Assembly: GCA_035571835.1 (NCBI GenBank)
Contig: DATNBU010000024.1
Span: 62,001-126,000 of the forward strand
Origin: Candidatus Limnocylindrales bacterium
GTDB taxonomy: Bacteria > Desulfobacterota > Binatia > UBA1149 > CAITLU01
Direction: 5' to 3'
Length of the DNA stretch: 64,000 bases
Part shown: piece after piece, positions 1 through 8,855 of the stretch
Layout of the letters: every line of letters begins with the position of its first letter
Position numbering within the stretch: the first letter of the stretch is position 1
The notes under the pieces: generated by a model
Database searches by the model: none
What the model saw: only the letters and a program-made list of their open reading frames with translations
What the model was told of the DNA's origin: nothing
Program-made: the position numbers and the translations under genes

Positions 1-71
1 GATGTCGTTCGCGAAGAGATTTCCGACCGTACACGCGGCCCACTGAACGCGGTCGATGCGAGCAGGCGACG

Positions 72-974
72 TCAGTTGTCGTCGCGCGTTCGCGCACTCC
101 CCAGGTAACTCTGAAGTTGAAAGTCGCGATGGCTGCCGGCCGTCACGGTCTTGAGATAGGGCTTCCACCGCGGCGGCGTTGCCGGCTCGGGCCGGTCGCC
201 CATCACGGTCACGCGCTGGATCACGCGCTCTCCTTCGAAATCGTTCAGCACGTGATGCTGCGTGCAGCGGTTGTCCCACATCGCGATCGTGCCCTGCGTC
301 CAGTGATAGCGCACCGTAAAGCGCGGGCTCGCAACCCAGCGAGTAAGGAACGGCAACAGCGCTTCGCTCTCCTGATGGCTCAGCTCGACGATGCGGCGGG
401 TGAAATGCTCATTGACGAACAGCGCCCGGCGGCCGGTTTCGGGATGGGTCCGAACCACCGGATGCACCGCCATCTGTTCGGGCTTTCCATGCGGCTGCGC
501 GTCGTGCAGCGCGGAAAGCCCGTCGAGGAAGTCGCGCATCGGCGGCGAAAGCTCTTCGTACGCCTTGTACGTGTTCGTCCACATCGTGTCGCCGCCGAAC
601 TCCGGACATCTGACCATGTGAAGGATGGCGATCAGCGACGGGCTTCGCTGGCATGACAGATCGCTGTGCCATTCGTCGGCGACTGCACCCTGGCCGCCGT
701 ACGCATGCAGCTCGAAAAACTCCGGACGCTCGGCATTCAGACTGAGGTTCGGATGCGACTCGAGCTCGCCGAAGAGCTTTCCGAAAGCGATATGCTCGTC
801 GGGCGTCAGGTGCTGATCCGGAAAGAACAGCACCAGATGCTCGGTCAGAAGAGCGCGGATCGCTTCGGCGTCGGCGCGATCGGCTTCCACCAGCCGAATC
901 CTGCGGATTTCCGCTCCAAGCGAGCCGGAGAGTTTTCTTACGTCCAGCGTTGCAGTCTTTGCGGCGGTCGACAT
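72..974 (-). CDS. TauD/TfdA-family Fe(II)/2-oxoglutarate dioxygenase
   Basis: A 300-residue protein of the usual TauD length. Family members use Fe(II) and 2-oxoglutarate to hydroxylate a small substrate in the cytoplasm, often releasing sulfite or cleaving an ether. The iron-binding HxD is seen at H103/D105 (EWHSDLSC), the distal His at about H240 (WDNRCTQHH), and the 2-oxoglutarate Arg at about R254 (VIQRVTVMGD). A GGAGG Shine-Dalgarno lies on the minus strand at 981-985, which supports the start. It is divergent from the FAD monooxygenase at 1159 with about 185 bp between, so the two may share a control region. The substrate cannot be read from the sequence; taurine is only one possibility. 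Confidence 0.88.
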   Translation of the reverse strand: MSTAAKTATLDVRKLSGSLGAEIRRIRLVEADRADAEAIRALLTEHLVLFFPDQHLTPDEHIAFGKLFGELESHPNLSLNAERPEFFELHAYGGQGAVADEWHSDLSCQRSPSLIAILHMVRCPEFGGDTMWTNTYKAYEELSPPMRDFLDGLSALHDAQPHGKPEQMAVHPVVRTHPETGRRALFVNEHFTRRIVELSHQESEALLPFLTRWVASPRFTVRYHWTQGTIAMWDNRCTQHHVLNDFEGERVIQRVTVMGDRPEPATPPRWKPYLKTVTAGSHRDFQLQSYLGSARTRDDN

Positions 975-1158
975 GGTGCACCTCCGATTCGCTTCTCGAG
1001 CGAACCGCCGCGCCGTCGGGCGCGCGGCTGCCGGACGATAGCAGGACTGCCCGCGTGGATCGACGCCCCGCGCAGGCAGCGTGTCTCATCCCTCAGCGTG
1101 AGCGGAACGGTCGCCGCAGTTGCGGCCCCCGGCTATCGTCGATCGAGGAGACCTGAGG

Positions 1159-2847
1159 ATGCCTGTCTTCCAGCCGAATCGCGGAGTGATCGTTCTCGGC
1201 GGCGGCCCCGTGGGCCTGGCTGCGGCGCTCGAGCTGGCGCGCTTCGGCGTGCGCAGCGTCCTCGTCGAGAAGCACGCCGCGACGTCGTGGCATCCGAAGA
1301 CGCGCAACTTCAACACGCGAACGATGGAGATCGCGCGGGGATGGGGACCGGCCGTCTACAAGCGTCTTCGCAGCATCGACACTCCGGACGGCTGGAAGAG
1401 TCCGATCCGCTTTCTCGAAAGCGCGGTGGGCAAAGAGTTCGGGTTCATCGAGTCGCGCGGCTTCGAGGGGCCAGGCCCCGATATAAGCCCTGCGCTGCCG
1501 TCGATGACTTCCCAGGATCTGATCGAGAAGATCCTCGTCGATGCCGTGCGCATGTCGGGCATGGTCGAGCTGCGATTCGCCACCGAAGCCACCCGCCTCG
1601 TCACGGGCGGCTCGCCGGCCGACGACGGTGTCGAGCTCGAGGTGCGCGACGTCGCGACCGGCAACATCGAAACGTTGTCGGCAAGTGCGCTGGTTGCAGC
1701 CGATGGAGCGTCGAGCCTCGTCCGCAGTGAGCTCGGCCTGCGGATGGAAGGCATCCACAGCGTGACCAACGTCGTGAACTGCTACTTTCGCGCCGACATC
1801 GAGCGGCTCATCGGCGAGCGGCGCGGCGTGCTGTTGTTCGTGACCAACGAGCACGCAAGGGGCGTGCTGCAGCCGCTCGACGGTGTCGGGCGCTGGCTCT
1901 GCCAGATCAACGTCCCGATCGAAGAGTGGTCGCTCGAAGTGTTCACCAAGGAGCGCGCACGCCAGTGGCTGCGCGCTGCTGTCGGCGTTGCGGACTTCGA
2001 GCCGGAGATCCTTTCGATCGGTCTCTGGCAGCTCAATGCAACCGTCGTCGAACGCCTCGTCAGCGGCCGGGTCGTGCTTTGCGGCGACGCCGCCCACCAG
2101 TTTCCGCCGACTGGAGGCCTCGGGGTCAACACCGGGCTGCAGGGCATGCACAACGCCATGTGGAAGCTCGCCTGGTGCGTGCTCGGCAAGGCAGGATGGC
2201 CGCTGCTCGAGACCTACGACCTCGAGCGGCGGGGCGTGGCGAAAGAGATCACGTCGCAGTCGCTCGAGAACACGATGAACGTCATGCGGATCAACATGGC
2301 CGCGATGTCCGGAGCCGAGAGCGGTCTCGATGCCGAAGAAGTGATCGCCGCATCACGCCGCTACGGCAATCATCTCGGCGTCGAATTCGGCGCCGCCTAC
2401 AAGTCACCGGCGGTCATCGCCGACGGCACCAGGCCTCCCGCGGTCGAAGATCCGTACTCGGATTACATCCAGTCGGCGACGCCGGGATGCAGGGCGCCGC
2501 ATATCTGGCTCGGGCGTCGCGATGCCCGCTTCTCGACGCTCGATCTGTTCGGTCCCGGGCTCACGCTGCTGGCGGCGTCCGGCGGATCGGCGTGGCGCGA
2601 CGCTGCAGCGTCGATCGCGCGCGAGCTCGATACACGCATCGACTGCTACATCATCGGTGATGCAGGTCTTGCCGACGGCGACGCCTTTGCTCGCGCCTAT
2701 GGAGTGGGGAAGGCCGGCGCAGTCCTGGTGCGCCCGGATGGTCACGTCGCATGGCGTAGCACCACTGACTCAGGTGCTCGCGAGCTCGGCCAATGCGTGC
2801 GAACGATCCTCGCGCTGCCGAGTGGGCAACGGTCCCCGTATTCCTGA
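1159..2847 (+). CDS. FAD-dependent aromatic monooxygenase (PheA/TfdB type)
   Basis: Class A flavoprotein hydroxylase of 562 residues, expected to hydroxylate a phenolic or polyketide-like aromatic with NAD(P)H and O2. Visible motifs are the N-terminal dinucleotide-binding GGGPVG (residues 14-19), the internal AADGASS (DG motif), and the second FAD motif VVLCGDAAHQFPPTGGLG. The last ~100 residues form a thioredoxin-like C-terminal domain as in phenol hydroxylases. The frame is open from 1120, but the ATG at 1159 is chosen because GAGGAG lies at 1145-1150 and the flavin fold begins immediately. The divergent dioxygenase suggests a small oxidative catabolic unit (inference). The substrate is unknown. 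Confidence 0.88.
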   Translation: MPVFQPNRGVIVLGGGPVGLAAALELARFGVRSVLVEKHAATSWHPKTRNFNTRTMEIARGWGPAVYKRLRSIDTPDGWKSPIRFLESAVGKEFGFIESRGFEGPGPDISPALPSMTSQDLIEKILVDAVRMSGMVELRFATEATRLVTGGSPADDGVELEVRDVATGNIETLSASALVAADGASSLVRSELGLRMEGIHSVTNVVNCYFRADIERLIGERRGVLLFVTNEHARGVLQPLDGVGRWLCQINVPIEEWSLEVFTKERARQWLRAAVGVADFEPEILSIGLWQLNATVVERLVSGRVVLCGDAAHQFPPTGGLGVNTGLQGMHNAMWKLAWCVLGKAGWPLLETYDLERRGVAKEITSQSLENTMNVMRINMAAMSGAESGLDAEEVIAASRRYGNHLGVEFGAAYKSPAVIADGTRPPAVEDPYSDYIQSATPGCRAPHIWLGRRDARFSTLDLFGPGLTLLAASGGSAWRDAAASIARELDTRIDCYIIGDAGLADGDAFARAYGVGKAGAVLVRPDGHVAWRSTTDSGARELGQCVRTILALPSGQRSPYS

Positions 2848-3080
2848 TCGTTGTTCTTCGACCCTCCGGATGCGCGCTTCCATCGTCTTCCGAAGCCTGG
2901 CGCCGCATCACATTTTGAGCCTTGTCTCATCGCGCGACGATCCCGCTTGCGAGGCAGATTCCGATCGGCTCGATGCGAACGCGGATGGCAAACCTTGTTG
3001 CTCGATCGCGCCCGCGTACGATGTTTTCAACGTTGTAGATGTCTCGGCGGGGCGACCACCCCTCAACAGGAGAATCGACG

Positions 3081-3878
3081 ATGAGAACAAGATTCCCGCT
3101 TCGCATCGCTCTTTGCCTCGCGGTTCCGTTCGTCTTCGCCATGTCGAGTCAGGCCTCGGCCGGCTGCCTGAAAACCTGCAGCCACGAGATAAAGGACTGC
3201 GCCGCTGCGGCGCGTCCGACGCTGCTCGACTGCAGGCTCGAGTGCCGCTCGTCGGCATCCGACGGTGGAATGGCCGACTGCATGGCCGGATGCAGGGACG
3301 TCCTGACCATGACGAGGTCCACGTGCCGGACCGGACGCTCGAGCTGCATCGATGCATGCAGGGCCGGCGTGGATGATCCGTCCCAGAACCCTCCTCCCGA
3401 TGATCCGTCCGACGATCCATCGGACGATAACCCGGGGAATTCCTCCGGCACGAATTCGGCAAGCTGCATGGGCCAGTGCGGGCAGACGCTCGGAAGCTGC
3501 GCGCATGACGTCGCCGCCGGCGGCGCTTCGTGCATCAAGAACTGCGCATCGGCGGAAGACCATGGGGCCTGTGTCCGCGGCTGCACGTCGGCGGCGCGAG
3601 AAACCGCCAGTGGCTGCAAAGCAGACGCGCGGTCGTGTCACGAGGATTGCGGATTTCCTTCCAGCTCGACGACGACGCTGTCGGGATTGCCGACCACGAC
3701 GTTGTCGGGTCCGACGACGACCGAGCCGGCTGCGACGACGACCCTGCCCGGCGCGACCACGACCTCGACGCTGCCCGCTTGTGAAAATGCCAGCGCACCG
3801 ACGTGCGGCGGTACGTGTCTGTCGAGCACGGCGGAATGTCGCGAGGATTCGGGAAACGTTTGCGCTTGCTTCGAGTGA
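3081..3878 (+). CDS. secreted CX3C-repeat Cys-rich protein with Thr-rich linker
   Basis: A 265-residue exported protein of unknown function. The start at 3081 follows CAGGAG at 3067-3072 and opens a signal peptide (MRTRFPLRIALCLAVPFVFA, cleavage near ASA). The mature part has repeated CxxxC pairs (CLKTC, CRLEC, CMAGC, CIDAC, CMGQC, CIKNC, CVRGC, CHEDC) spaced like disulfide-linked helical hairpins. An acidic Pro/Asp stretch divides the two Cys blocks. A Thr-rich linker (TTTLSG, TTTLPG repeats) leads to a last small Cys cluster. The linker style resembles that of the giant Cys-rich proteins at 37.5-51 kb, so it may belong to the same secreted system (inference). Confidence 0.8.
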   Translation: MRTRFPLRIALCLAVPFVFAMSSQASAGCLKTCSHEIKDCAAAARPTLLDCRLECRSSASDGGMADCMAGCRDVLTMTRSTCRTGRSSCIDACRAGVDDPSQNPPPDDPSDDPSDDNPGNSSGTNSASCMGQCGQTLGSCAHDVAAGGASCIKNCASAEDHGACVRGCTSAARETASGCKADARSCHEDCGFPSSSTTTLSGLPTTTLSGPTTTEPAATTTLPGATTTSTLPACENASAPTCGGTCLSSTAECREDSGNVCACFE

Positions 3879-3995
3879 CGCTGGGCGTTCTCGTGTCCAC
3901 ACCGACGAGCAGGCGTTGCACCGACGCCTGCTCGTGAAGGCGGCCCGGTCATCCGGGCACCGCGCGCTGTGACCTCGGCATGAGCTCGAAGATCC

Positions 3996-4535
3996 ATGGC
4001 CACGATATGGACCATCGGACACTCGACACGCAGCCTCGAGGAGTTTCTCGAGCTGCTGCGCGCGAATCATATCGAAACGGTCGCCGACGTGCGCCGCTAT
4101 CCTGGCTCGCGCAAGTTCCCGCACTTCGGTCGCGATGCGCTTCGCGAGGCACTCGCCGCAGCCGGCATCGGCTACGAGCATTTCGTCGAGCTCGGCGGCA
4201 GGCGAAAGGCCAGGCCGGATTCACCGAACACTGCGTGGAGGAGCGAAGCGTTTCGCGGCTACGCCGACTTCATGATGACTACCGAGTTCGACAGTGCGAT
4301 CCGCAAGCTTGTCGATCTCGCGGAGCGGCGACGCACGGCGATTCTGTGTTCGGAGGCCGTATGGTGGCGCTGCCATCGCGGCCTCGTTTCGGACTGGCTC
4401 AAGGCCGACGGTCACGACGTCCTGCACATCACCGGACGAGCCGTTCCGGAGCCGCATCCGTACACGTCCGCGGCGTCGATTGCCGGCGGACGTTTGTCGT
4501 ATTCCGGTGTCGCGTCGGCTGACGCCGGCGAATGA
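3996..4535 (+). CDS. DUF488 family protein
   Basis: A 179-residue protein with the hallmarks of DUF488: the N-terminal IWTIGHSTRSLEEF, then VADVRRYPGSRKFPHF, GIGYEHFVELGG and the C-terminal CSEAVWWRCHR. The family is widespread and cytoplasmic with no settled biochemical role; the conserved Cys/His/Arg residues look catalytic or metal-binding. It lies alone on the plus strand, 117 bp after the CX3C protein and tail-to-tail with the PaaK-like gene (6 bp apart). Confidence 0.85.
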   Translation: MATIWTIGHSTRSLEEFLELLRANHIETVADVRRYPGSRKFPHFGRDALREALAAAGIGYEHFVELGGRRKARPDSPNTAWRSEAFRGYADFMMTTEFDSAIRKLVDLAERRRTAILCSEAVWWRCHRGLVSDWLKADGHDVLHITGRAVPEPHPYTSAASIAGGRLSYSGVASADAGE

Positions 4536-4541
4536 CCTCCC

Positions 4542-5948
4542 TCAGGCCGCTGCGTGCGGCCGAGCGGCCTTGATCAGCTTGAACTTTCCGGCCCCTTCCT
4601 CGCGTGCGATCCCCGGCACGACCTTCACACGGATCGTCGGCCGAACCGCGCCGAGCTCACACAGACGATCGTGAAGCGTTCGCTCGACGGCGCTGCGGAC
4701 TTCGTTTTCGGCCGCTCCACGCGACAGCGCGAGGGTTACGTCGAGTCCCGAATCGGTCTGTTCGATCTGATACTGGGAAACCGCAGCGACCGCCGCCAGC
4801 GGGCTGCGCAGGTGAATCGGATGGACCTTGACGGTGCCTCCGCCCTCACGCCGCATCTCGAGGATGTCATCCGAGCGACCTTCGAGCGCGATGATGCGCG
4901 CGAACGTACGGCCGCACGCGCATGGATCCTCACTGACCGAAACCAGATCCGTGATCTCGAAACGAATGAACGGCTGGCTCCAGTTGTAGAGATTGGTGAT
5001 CAGGACCTTGTGCCCGGGTTGGCCCGGCGCCACCGGACGGCCGTTCTCGTCGACAACCTCGAAGATGCATCTGTCCTCGTAGATGTGCAGGCCGCAGTGC
5101 TCGCTGCAGTCGGTGGCCGTGATCCCGGTTTCCGTCAAGCCGAGGCAGTTGAACGGCTCGCGGCCCCAGGCCTTGCGCATGCGCTCGGTCATCTGTTCGG
5201 TACGCACCTCGCTCGTGGTCGAGACGATCGCCGGCGCGATGCGCAGCCGTCCTTCGAGCTGTTCGGTCGCCAGCAGATCGAGCACGGACGGATAACCGGT
5301 AAGGGCATCCGGCTGTTGTTCGTTCAGTTTCGAGACCAGCTCGTCGATCGGTTGCGTCGCGCTGAGACGAAGCGGGAGAAAAAGGCCTACCGACATCGAC
5401 GCGGCGCCGCGGCAAGTCATGTGCTTGACGTCGGGAGCGGCGATCTGGGCGAGACGGCGGCGGCGCGGCAACCGCGGAGTCAGGCCCATCATGCGGCTCC
5501 ACCGCAGCGCACCGTCGAGAAAGCCGCGCCAGGCACTGCGATCGTACACGTAAATGCCCTTGCGGCCGGAGCTGCCGCCGGAGGCCATCACGCGGTATTC
5601 GTCGAGGAAGAGCTCGTCGGATGCACCGACTTGCTGCAGATGCTGCTCGAGAGCCGAACAATGCAGGCGAGGGCTGGTTACGAACTCGTCGAGATGGTCC
5701 ATCATCATCGACTTGGTGACCGCGGGCAGTTGCTCGAGACGAACATCGGACCGCGAAAGCCTGCCGCCGTAGAGATCGCGGTAAAACGCCGAGTGGGAAG
5801 TCGCGTGCTCGACGAGCGCGGACAGACGCTCGTGCTGGAACGACTTCAGACGCTCTCTCGGCCATCGCTCGCGCTCGGCGGAGCTGCGGCTTCCGGCGAG
5901 CGCGCTGGCTACGTCCTGCGCGTTCTTCCACCTGTAGCCGAGCGTCAT
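4542..5948 (-). CDS. PaaK-like adenylate-forming enzyme (phenylacetate-CoA ligase/F390 synthetase family)
   Basis: A 468-residue AMP-binding protein of PaaK/coenzyme F390 synthetase length and layout. The ATP-binding loop is ASGGSSGRKGIYVY, the adenine-binding stretch is NCLGLTETG, and the YRTGDL equivalent is FIRFEITDLV followed by the typical PaaK Cys pair (CACGR) and the hinge LEGRSDDILEM. It should adenylate a carboxylate, probably to make a CoA thioester; the substrate is unknown. Its ATG overlaps the stop of the upstream TetR gene (ATGA at 5945-5948), so the two are translationally coupled and the regulator probably controls this enzyme. Confidence 0.85.
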   Translation of the reverse strand: MTLGYRWKNAQDVASALAGSRSSAERERWPRERLKSFQHERLSALVEHATSHSAFYRDLYGGRLSRSDVRLEQLPAVTKSMMMDHLDEFVTSPRLHCSALEQHLQQVGASDELFLDEYRVMASGGSSGRKGIYVYDRSAWRGFLDGALRWSRMMGLTPRLPRRRRLAQIAAPDVKHMTCRGAASMSVGLFLPLRLSATQPIDELVSKLNEQQPDALTGYPSVLDLLATEQLEGRLRIAPAIVSTTSEVRTEQMTERMRKAWGREPFNCLGLTETGITATDCSEHCGLHIYEDRCIFEVVDENGRPVAPGQPGHKVLITNLYNWSQPFIRFEITDLVSVSEDPCACGRTFARIIALEGRSDDILEMRREGGGTVKVHPIHLRSPLAAVAAVSQYQIEQTDSGLDVTLALSRGAAENEVRSAVERTLHDRLCELGAVRPTIRVKVVPGIAREEGAGKFKLIKAARPHAAA

Positions 5949-6595
5949 CGCACCGCTCTTTTTTTTGCGCGGGCAGGCAGCTCGCGTTCTGGGATCTCGA
6001 GACCGAAGATCATCGCCCTGTTCGTCATTTCCATCAGGCGAGGTGGAAAGCTCGATCCTTCTGCGCAGCGCTCGAGCACGGCGCCGGTACCGAGCGCGAG
6101 CACGCCGCGGGCAATGTCTTCGGCCGGGATCGACAGCACGAAGCCGGTCTCTGCCGCCTCGCGTTCGATGAGCGCCGCAATTGCGTCACGAGTCTGCGCG
6201 TGAAGGGCGGCGTAGCGGCGGTTGAGATCGGGATCGCGCGCAGCGTGCAGCCGGAACTCGATCGACAGCAGCGACCACTGCTCGTCTCCACGAAGCTTTT
6301 CATCCCACTGACGGCTGAGTGCCGTTGCGAGCTCGGCCGGTCCGCGCACGGTCTCGGCGGAGCGGCGCATCTCGGCGACCCGCTGCACGATGCGCTGCTC
6401 GAGAAGCGCGAGGAAGAGATCGGCCTTGCTGCGAAACTGCGAGTAGACCGCGCCTTTGGTAAAGCCGGCCTCGTCGGCAATGGCGTCGAGCGATGTCGCG
6501 TGGAAGCCCCGTTCGATGAACACGGTGCGCGCTGCCTCGAGGAGGCTCTGGCGGGTCACTTCGGCTTGTTCGGTGCGAGTGCGTCGCTTCGCCAT
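5945..6595 (-). CDS. TetR-family transcriptional regulator
   Basis: A 216-residue TetR repressor. The N-terminal helix-turn-helix is clear (ATSLDAIADEAGFTKGAVYS, then QFRSKADLF), followed by a helical ligand-binding domain. It is the first gene of a two-gene operon with the PaaK-like enzyme. A 30-bp imperfect palindrome overlaps its own start codon, which points to autorepression. The inducer may be an acyl-CoA or free acid handled by the downstream enzyme (inference). Confidence 0.92.
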   Translation of the reverse strand: MAKRRTRTEQAEVTRQSLLEAARTVFIERGFHATSLDAIADEAGFTKGAVYSQFRSKADLFLALLEQRIVQRVAEMRRSAETVRGPAELATALSRQWDEKLRGDEQWSLLSIEFRLHAARDPDLNRRYAALHAQTRDAIAALIEREAAETGFVLSIPAEDIARGVLALGTGAVLERCAEGSSFPPRLMEMTNRAMIFGLEIPERELPARAKKRAVR

Positions 6596-6623
6596 ACCGG
6601 TAGTATTGCAATACCGGCGGTAT
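6594..6623. promoter_or_regulatory. palindromic operator of the TetR/PaaK-like operon
   Basis: A 30-bp dyad with a perfect 12-bp core GTATTGCAATAC (6603-6614) and matching outer arms ATACCG/CGGTAT. By eye 24 of 30 positions are symmetric. It overlaps the TetR start codon, as expected for an autoregulatory TetR site. Confidence 0.7.
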
Positions 6624-6689
6624 CGAAGTCAAGCCCGCGGCATGGAAGCCCCGCAGGGTGCGCCCGGGAGCGTTCCAGCCGTCTGGCGC

Positions 6690-7124
6690 TCAGACGGCCG
6701 CGGTACGACTCTGGGGGTTGCGGGGTTCGGACGCCCAGTCGATCGCTTCGTCGAACTCGTCGTAGTCGAAGCGACGGATTTCAGCCTCGACGAAATGCTC
6801 GGCGATGTGCGGAGCGATGCTCGCGAGCTTCGTGTCGGCCGCGAGCGCAATCCGGTCGATGTTCCGATGATGCTGTCGCACGAAACGGATGTGCCGCAGG
6901 AAGCTCGCGAAATTTTCCCATCCGGGAAACTCGCGCGCGTGGATGACCAATCCCGTCAGCCGCCCGTGATCGCGAATCCAGCGATCGGCAGTTTCCGAGA
7001 GTGAATCGAAATCACCGGCACGCAGGGCGCGCGCGACTTCGACCACGATGGTCCCGCGATCGGCGAGCAGGCGATGGGTTACTTCGGCGGGCTCGGTGAC
7101 GGGTTCGGTGAAATGTTCAGACAT
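6690..7124 (-). CDS. SpoIIAA-like (STAS/DUF3478) protein
   Basis: A 144-residue cytoplasmic protein of the SpoIIAA-like family, recognised from the pattern of a small beta strand (GTIVVEVARAL), GLVIHAREFPGWENFASFLRHIRFVRQHH, DRIALAADTKLASIAPHIAEHF and the ending EIRRFDYDEFDEAIDWA. The fold resembles STAS/Sec14-like domains; the role is unknown, though members often occur near stress or lipid genes. It is 94 bp upstream, in genomic order, of the TetR gene on the same strand and may be independently transcribed. Confidence 0.82.
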   Translation of the reverse strand: MSEHFTEPVTEPAEVTHRLLADRGTIVVEVARALRAGDFDSLSETADRWIRDHGRLTGLVIHAREFPGWENFASFLRHIRFVRQHHRNIDRIALAADTKLASIAPHIAEHFVEAEIRRFDYDEFDEAIDWASEPRNPQSRTAAV

Positions 7125-7186
7125 GGCTCAACCCCTTGCGAACGCCCTGCGTGGCGTGGACGACGTTCGCGGAATGAAGATTGCGA

Positions 7187-7489
7187 TCACCAATCCGGCT
7201 CCGGCGCGAGCGGCGGCTCGGGAGGAAGCGGTGGCTGCGGAGGTCGTGCTTCCTCCGGGGGCCATGCGGGACTGATCGGTCTGGGCAGGATGTCCGAGTC
7301 TTCTGATCGGGGTGAATCCGGCTGAAGCGGCGCGTTTGCCATCGGATCCCGGTTTTCTTCCACCGCGTCGCCGTCCCAGGGTGACAAAGGATCGTTGTCC
7401 TGCATGTCGACGGACAGCAGCCACACACCGGCAAGCAGGGCTGCGCGAACGAGGATCGGGACTTTCACGCACGTACCGACGAATCTCAT
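7187..7489 (-). CDS. small proline-rich membrane or exported protein
   Basis: A 100-residue predicted protein with one hydrophobic N-terminal segment (VPILVRAALLAGVWLLSV) and a long acidic, Pro-rich tail ending PPQPPLPPEPPLAPEPDW. A good Shine-Dalgarno (GAAGGA on the minus strand near 7497-7502) precedes the ATG. It sits between the SpoIIAA-like and SGNH genes on the same strand. The tail is low-complexity, so homology would be hard to detect. It is probably real because of the ribosome binding site and tight packing, but the product is unrecognised. Confidence 0.5.
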   Translation of the reverse strand: MRFVGTCVKVPILVRAALLAGVWLLSVDMQDNDPLSPWDGDAVEENRDPMANAPLQPDSPRSEDSDILPRPISPAWPPEEARPPQPPLPPEPPLAPEPDW

Positions 7490-7567
7490 ACGATTTTCCT
7501 TCGCGCGGGATCACGATCGGCGCGCAGATGGACCACGAACGCCGCATCGGCCGGTGCACGCCGCGCC

Positions 7568-8722
7568 TCAATGCCTCGCGGCATACTCCTTCGCCAACGG
7601 TCGCAGGATCTCGGTGACTTCGCGCCCGAGCAGCGCGTTCGCATCGGGATTGAGATGGTTGTCGTACTTGAAAAGGATCGGACGCTTCTGCGATTCGGCG
7701 ATCAATACCGGCGCCAGGTCGTGGTACTCCACGCTCGGGTCGACGTCCTTCACGAAATCCAGGTGCGCCCAGCCGCTGATGTTCACGATCACCAGCCGGA
7801 ATTTTTCGGCCCTGGAAAGCTCGACGAACTTTCGAAGAACGAGCATCGTCCGTTCGGACGCGGTCGGAACATGGGTGCCCACCGATGACGCGAGTCCCTG
7901 CCGGTCGGCGTCGGTTTTCTGCCATCGCTCGGCATCCTGCTGCTCGAACTCCTGCCTGTGCTGCGCGAGCGCGAGCCGGAAGCTCAGATAGCTGGCTGCG
8001 TACGAGTGACGCACCAGCCAGCCGCGCTCCTTGAACAGCGGATCGTCGGCTTTCAGGTAGAGCGTGCCGCCTTCCTGGCGCTGCGCAGCCTGCTCTTCCC
8101 GGGACAACGCCTGCGACGGCGATTGTGACGCTTCGGTTGGCGCCGGCAGATCGATTCCGCCGTCGCGAAAGAGGTTGGGCCGCTGCCTCCTGGTATCGAC
8201 GAAGTTGATGAAGATCATGACCACGTCGGGGCGGTAGCGCAGCCCTTCGCGCGCGAGAAAAAGCAGCTCCGCCTCGGTGCCCCAGCCCGGTACACCGGTG
8301 TTGATGACCTCCACGCCGTCGAGCTGGTCCTCGGGAATGTCGGTGAACCGGGCGCCGTACGGAATGCCTGTTCCGAACGTGAAGCTGTCGCCGAGCGCGA
8401 GCACGCGAAGCTTTCCGGGCGGCTTGGCGTAGTCGTATTCGCGATCGCGCAGGCCCTTGCTGTTGATGCGGTAGACGACCGAGAAATCCGACGTCACCTG
8501 AAGCGCCTGCGTGTTCGGCACGAGCGTGACCCCGAGGGTCTCGTCGGGCTGGAGCAGGACGCGCGGCATCCGGTCCGCGTTGGTCAGCTCTTTCAGATAG
8601 AGCCGGTAGTCGATGCCTTGCCGATATCCGTCGAGCCGGAATCCCGCCTCGGTCACGAGAAAAGCGAACACGACGGATGCCGTCACCAGTAGCGCGCGCT
8701 TCGCGACATCCGCCCCGCCCAT
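7568..8722 (-). CDS. membrane-anchored SGNH/GDSL-type hydrolase
   Basis: A 384-residue protein with an N-terminal membrane anchor (RALLVTASVVFAFLVTEAGF) and an SGNH fold: block I is VLALGDSFTFGTG with the nucleophile Ser, the Gly block is VINTGVPGWGT, the Asn block is IFINFVDT, and the C-terminal Asp/His block lies near DNHLNPDAN. Such proteins act in the periplasm as esterases or O-acetyl transfer partners on glycans. The exact substrate is not visible. Confidence 0.78.
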   Translation of the reverse strand: MGGADVAKRALLVTASVVFAFLVTEAGFRLDGYRQGIDYRLYLKELTNADRMPRVLLQPDETLGVTLVPNTQALQVTSDFSVVYRINSKGLRDREYDYAKPPGKLRVLALGDSFTFGTGIPYGARFTDIPEDQLDGVEVINTGVPGWGTEAELLFLAREGLRYRPDVVMIFINFVDTRRQRPNLFRDGGIDLPAPTEASQSPSQALSREEQAAQRQEGGTLYLKADDPLFKERGWLVRHSYAASYLSFRLALAQHRQEFEQQDAERWQKTDADRQGLASSVGTHVPTASERTMLVLRKFVELSRAEKFRLVIVNISGWAHLDFVKDVDPSVEYHDLAPVLIAESQKRPILFKYDNHLNPDANALLGREVTEILRPLAKEYAARH

Positions 8723-8855
8723 CGCCGGAGCCTAAGAGAAGCCGGTCGCCCATGCCACTTTCTGCGATCGTCGGCATCCGGGCCTTCGGCCAGTCCTGGA
8801 ACACAGGAATGACCCGCCGGCTTGCTCGTCGTCGCTGCCAGAGCCGGTTCGTGTT

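Noticed and set aside
1-71. Start of window
   Set aside because: Too short to judge; no feature seen.
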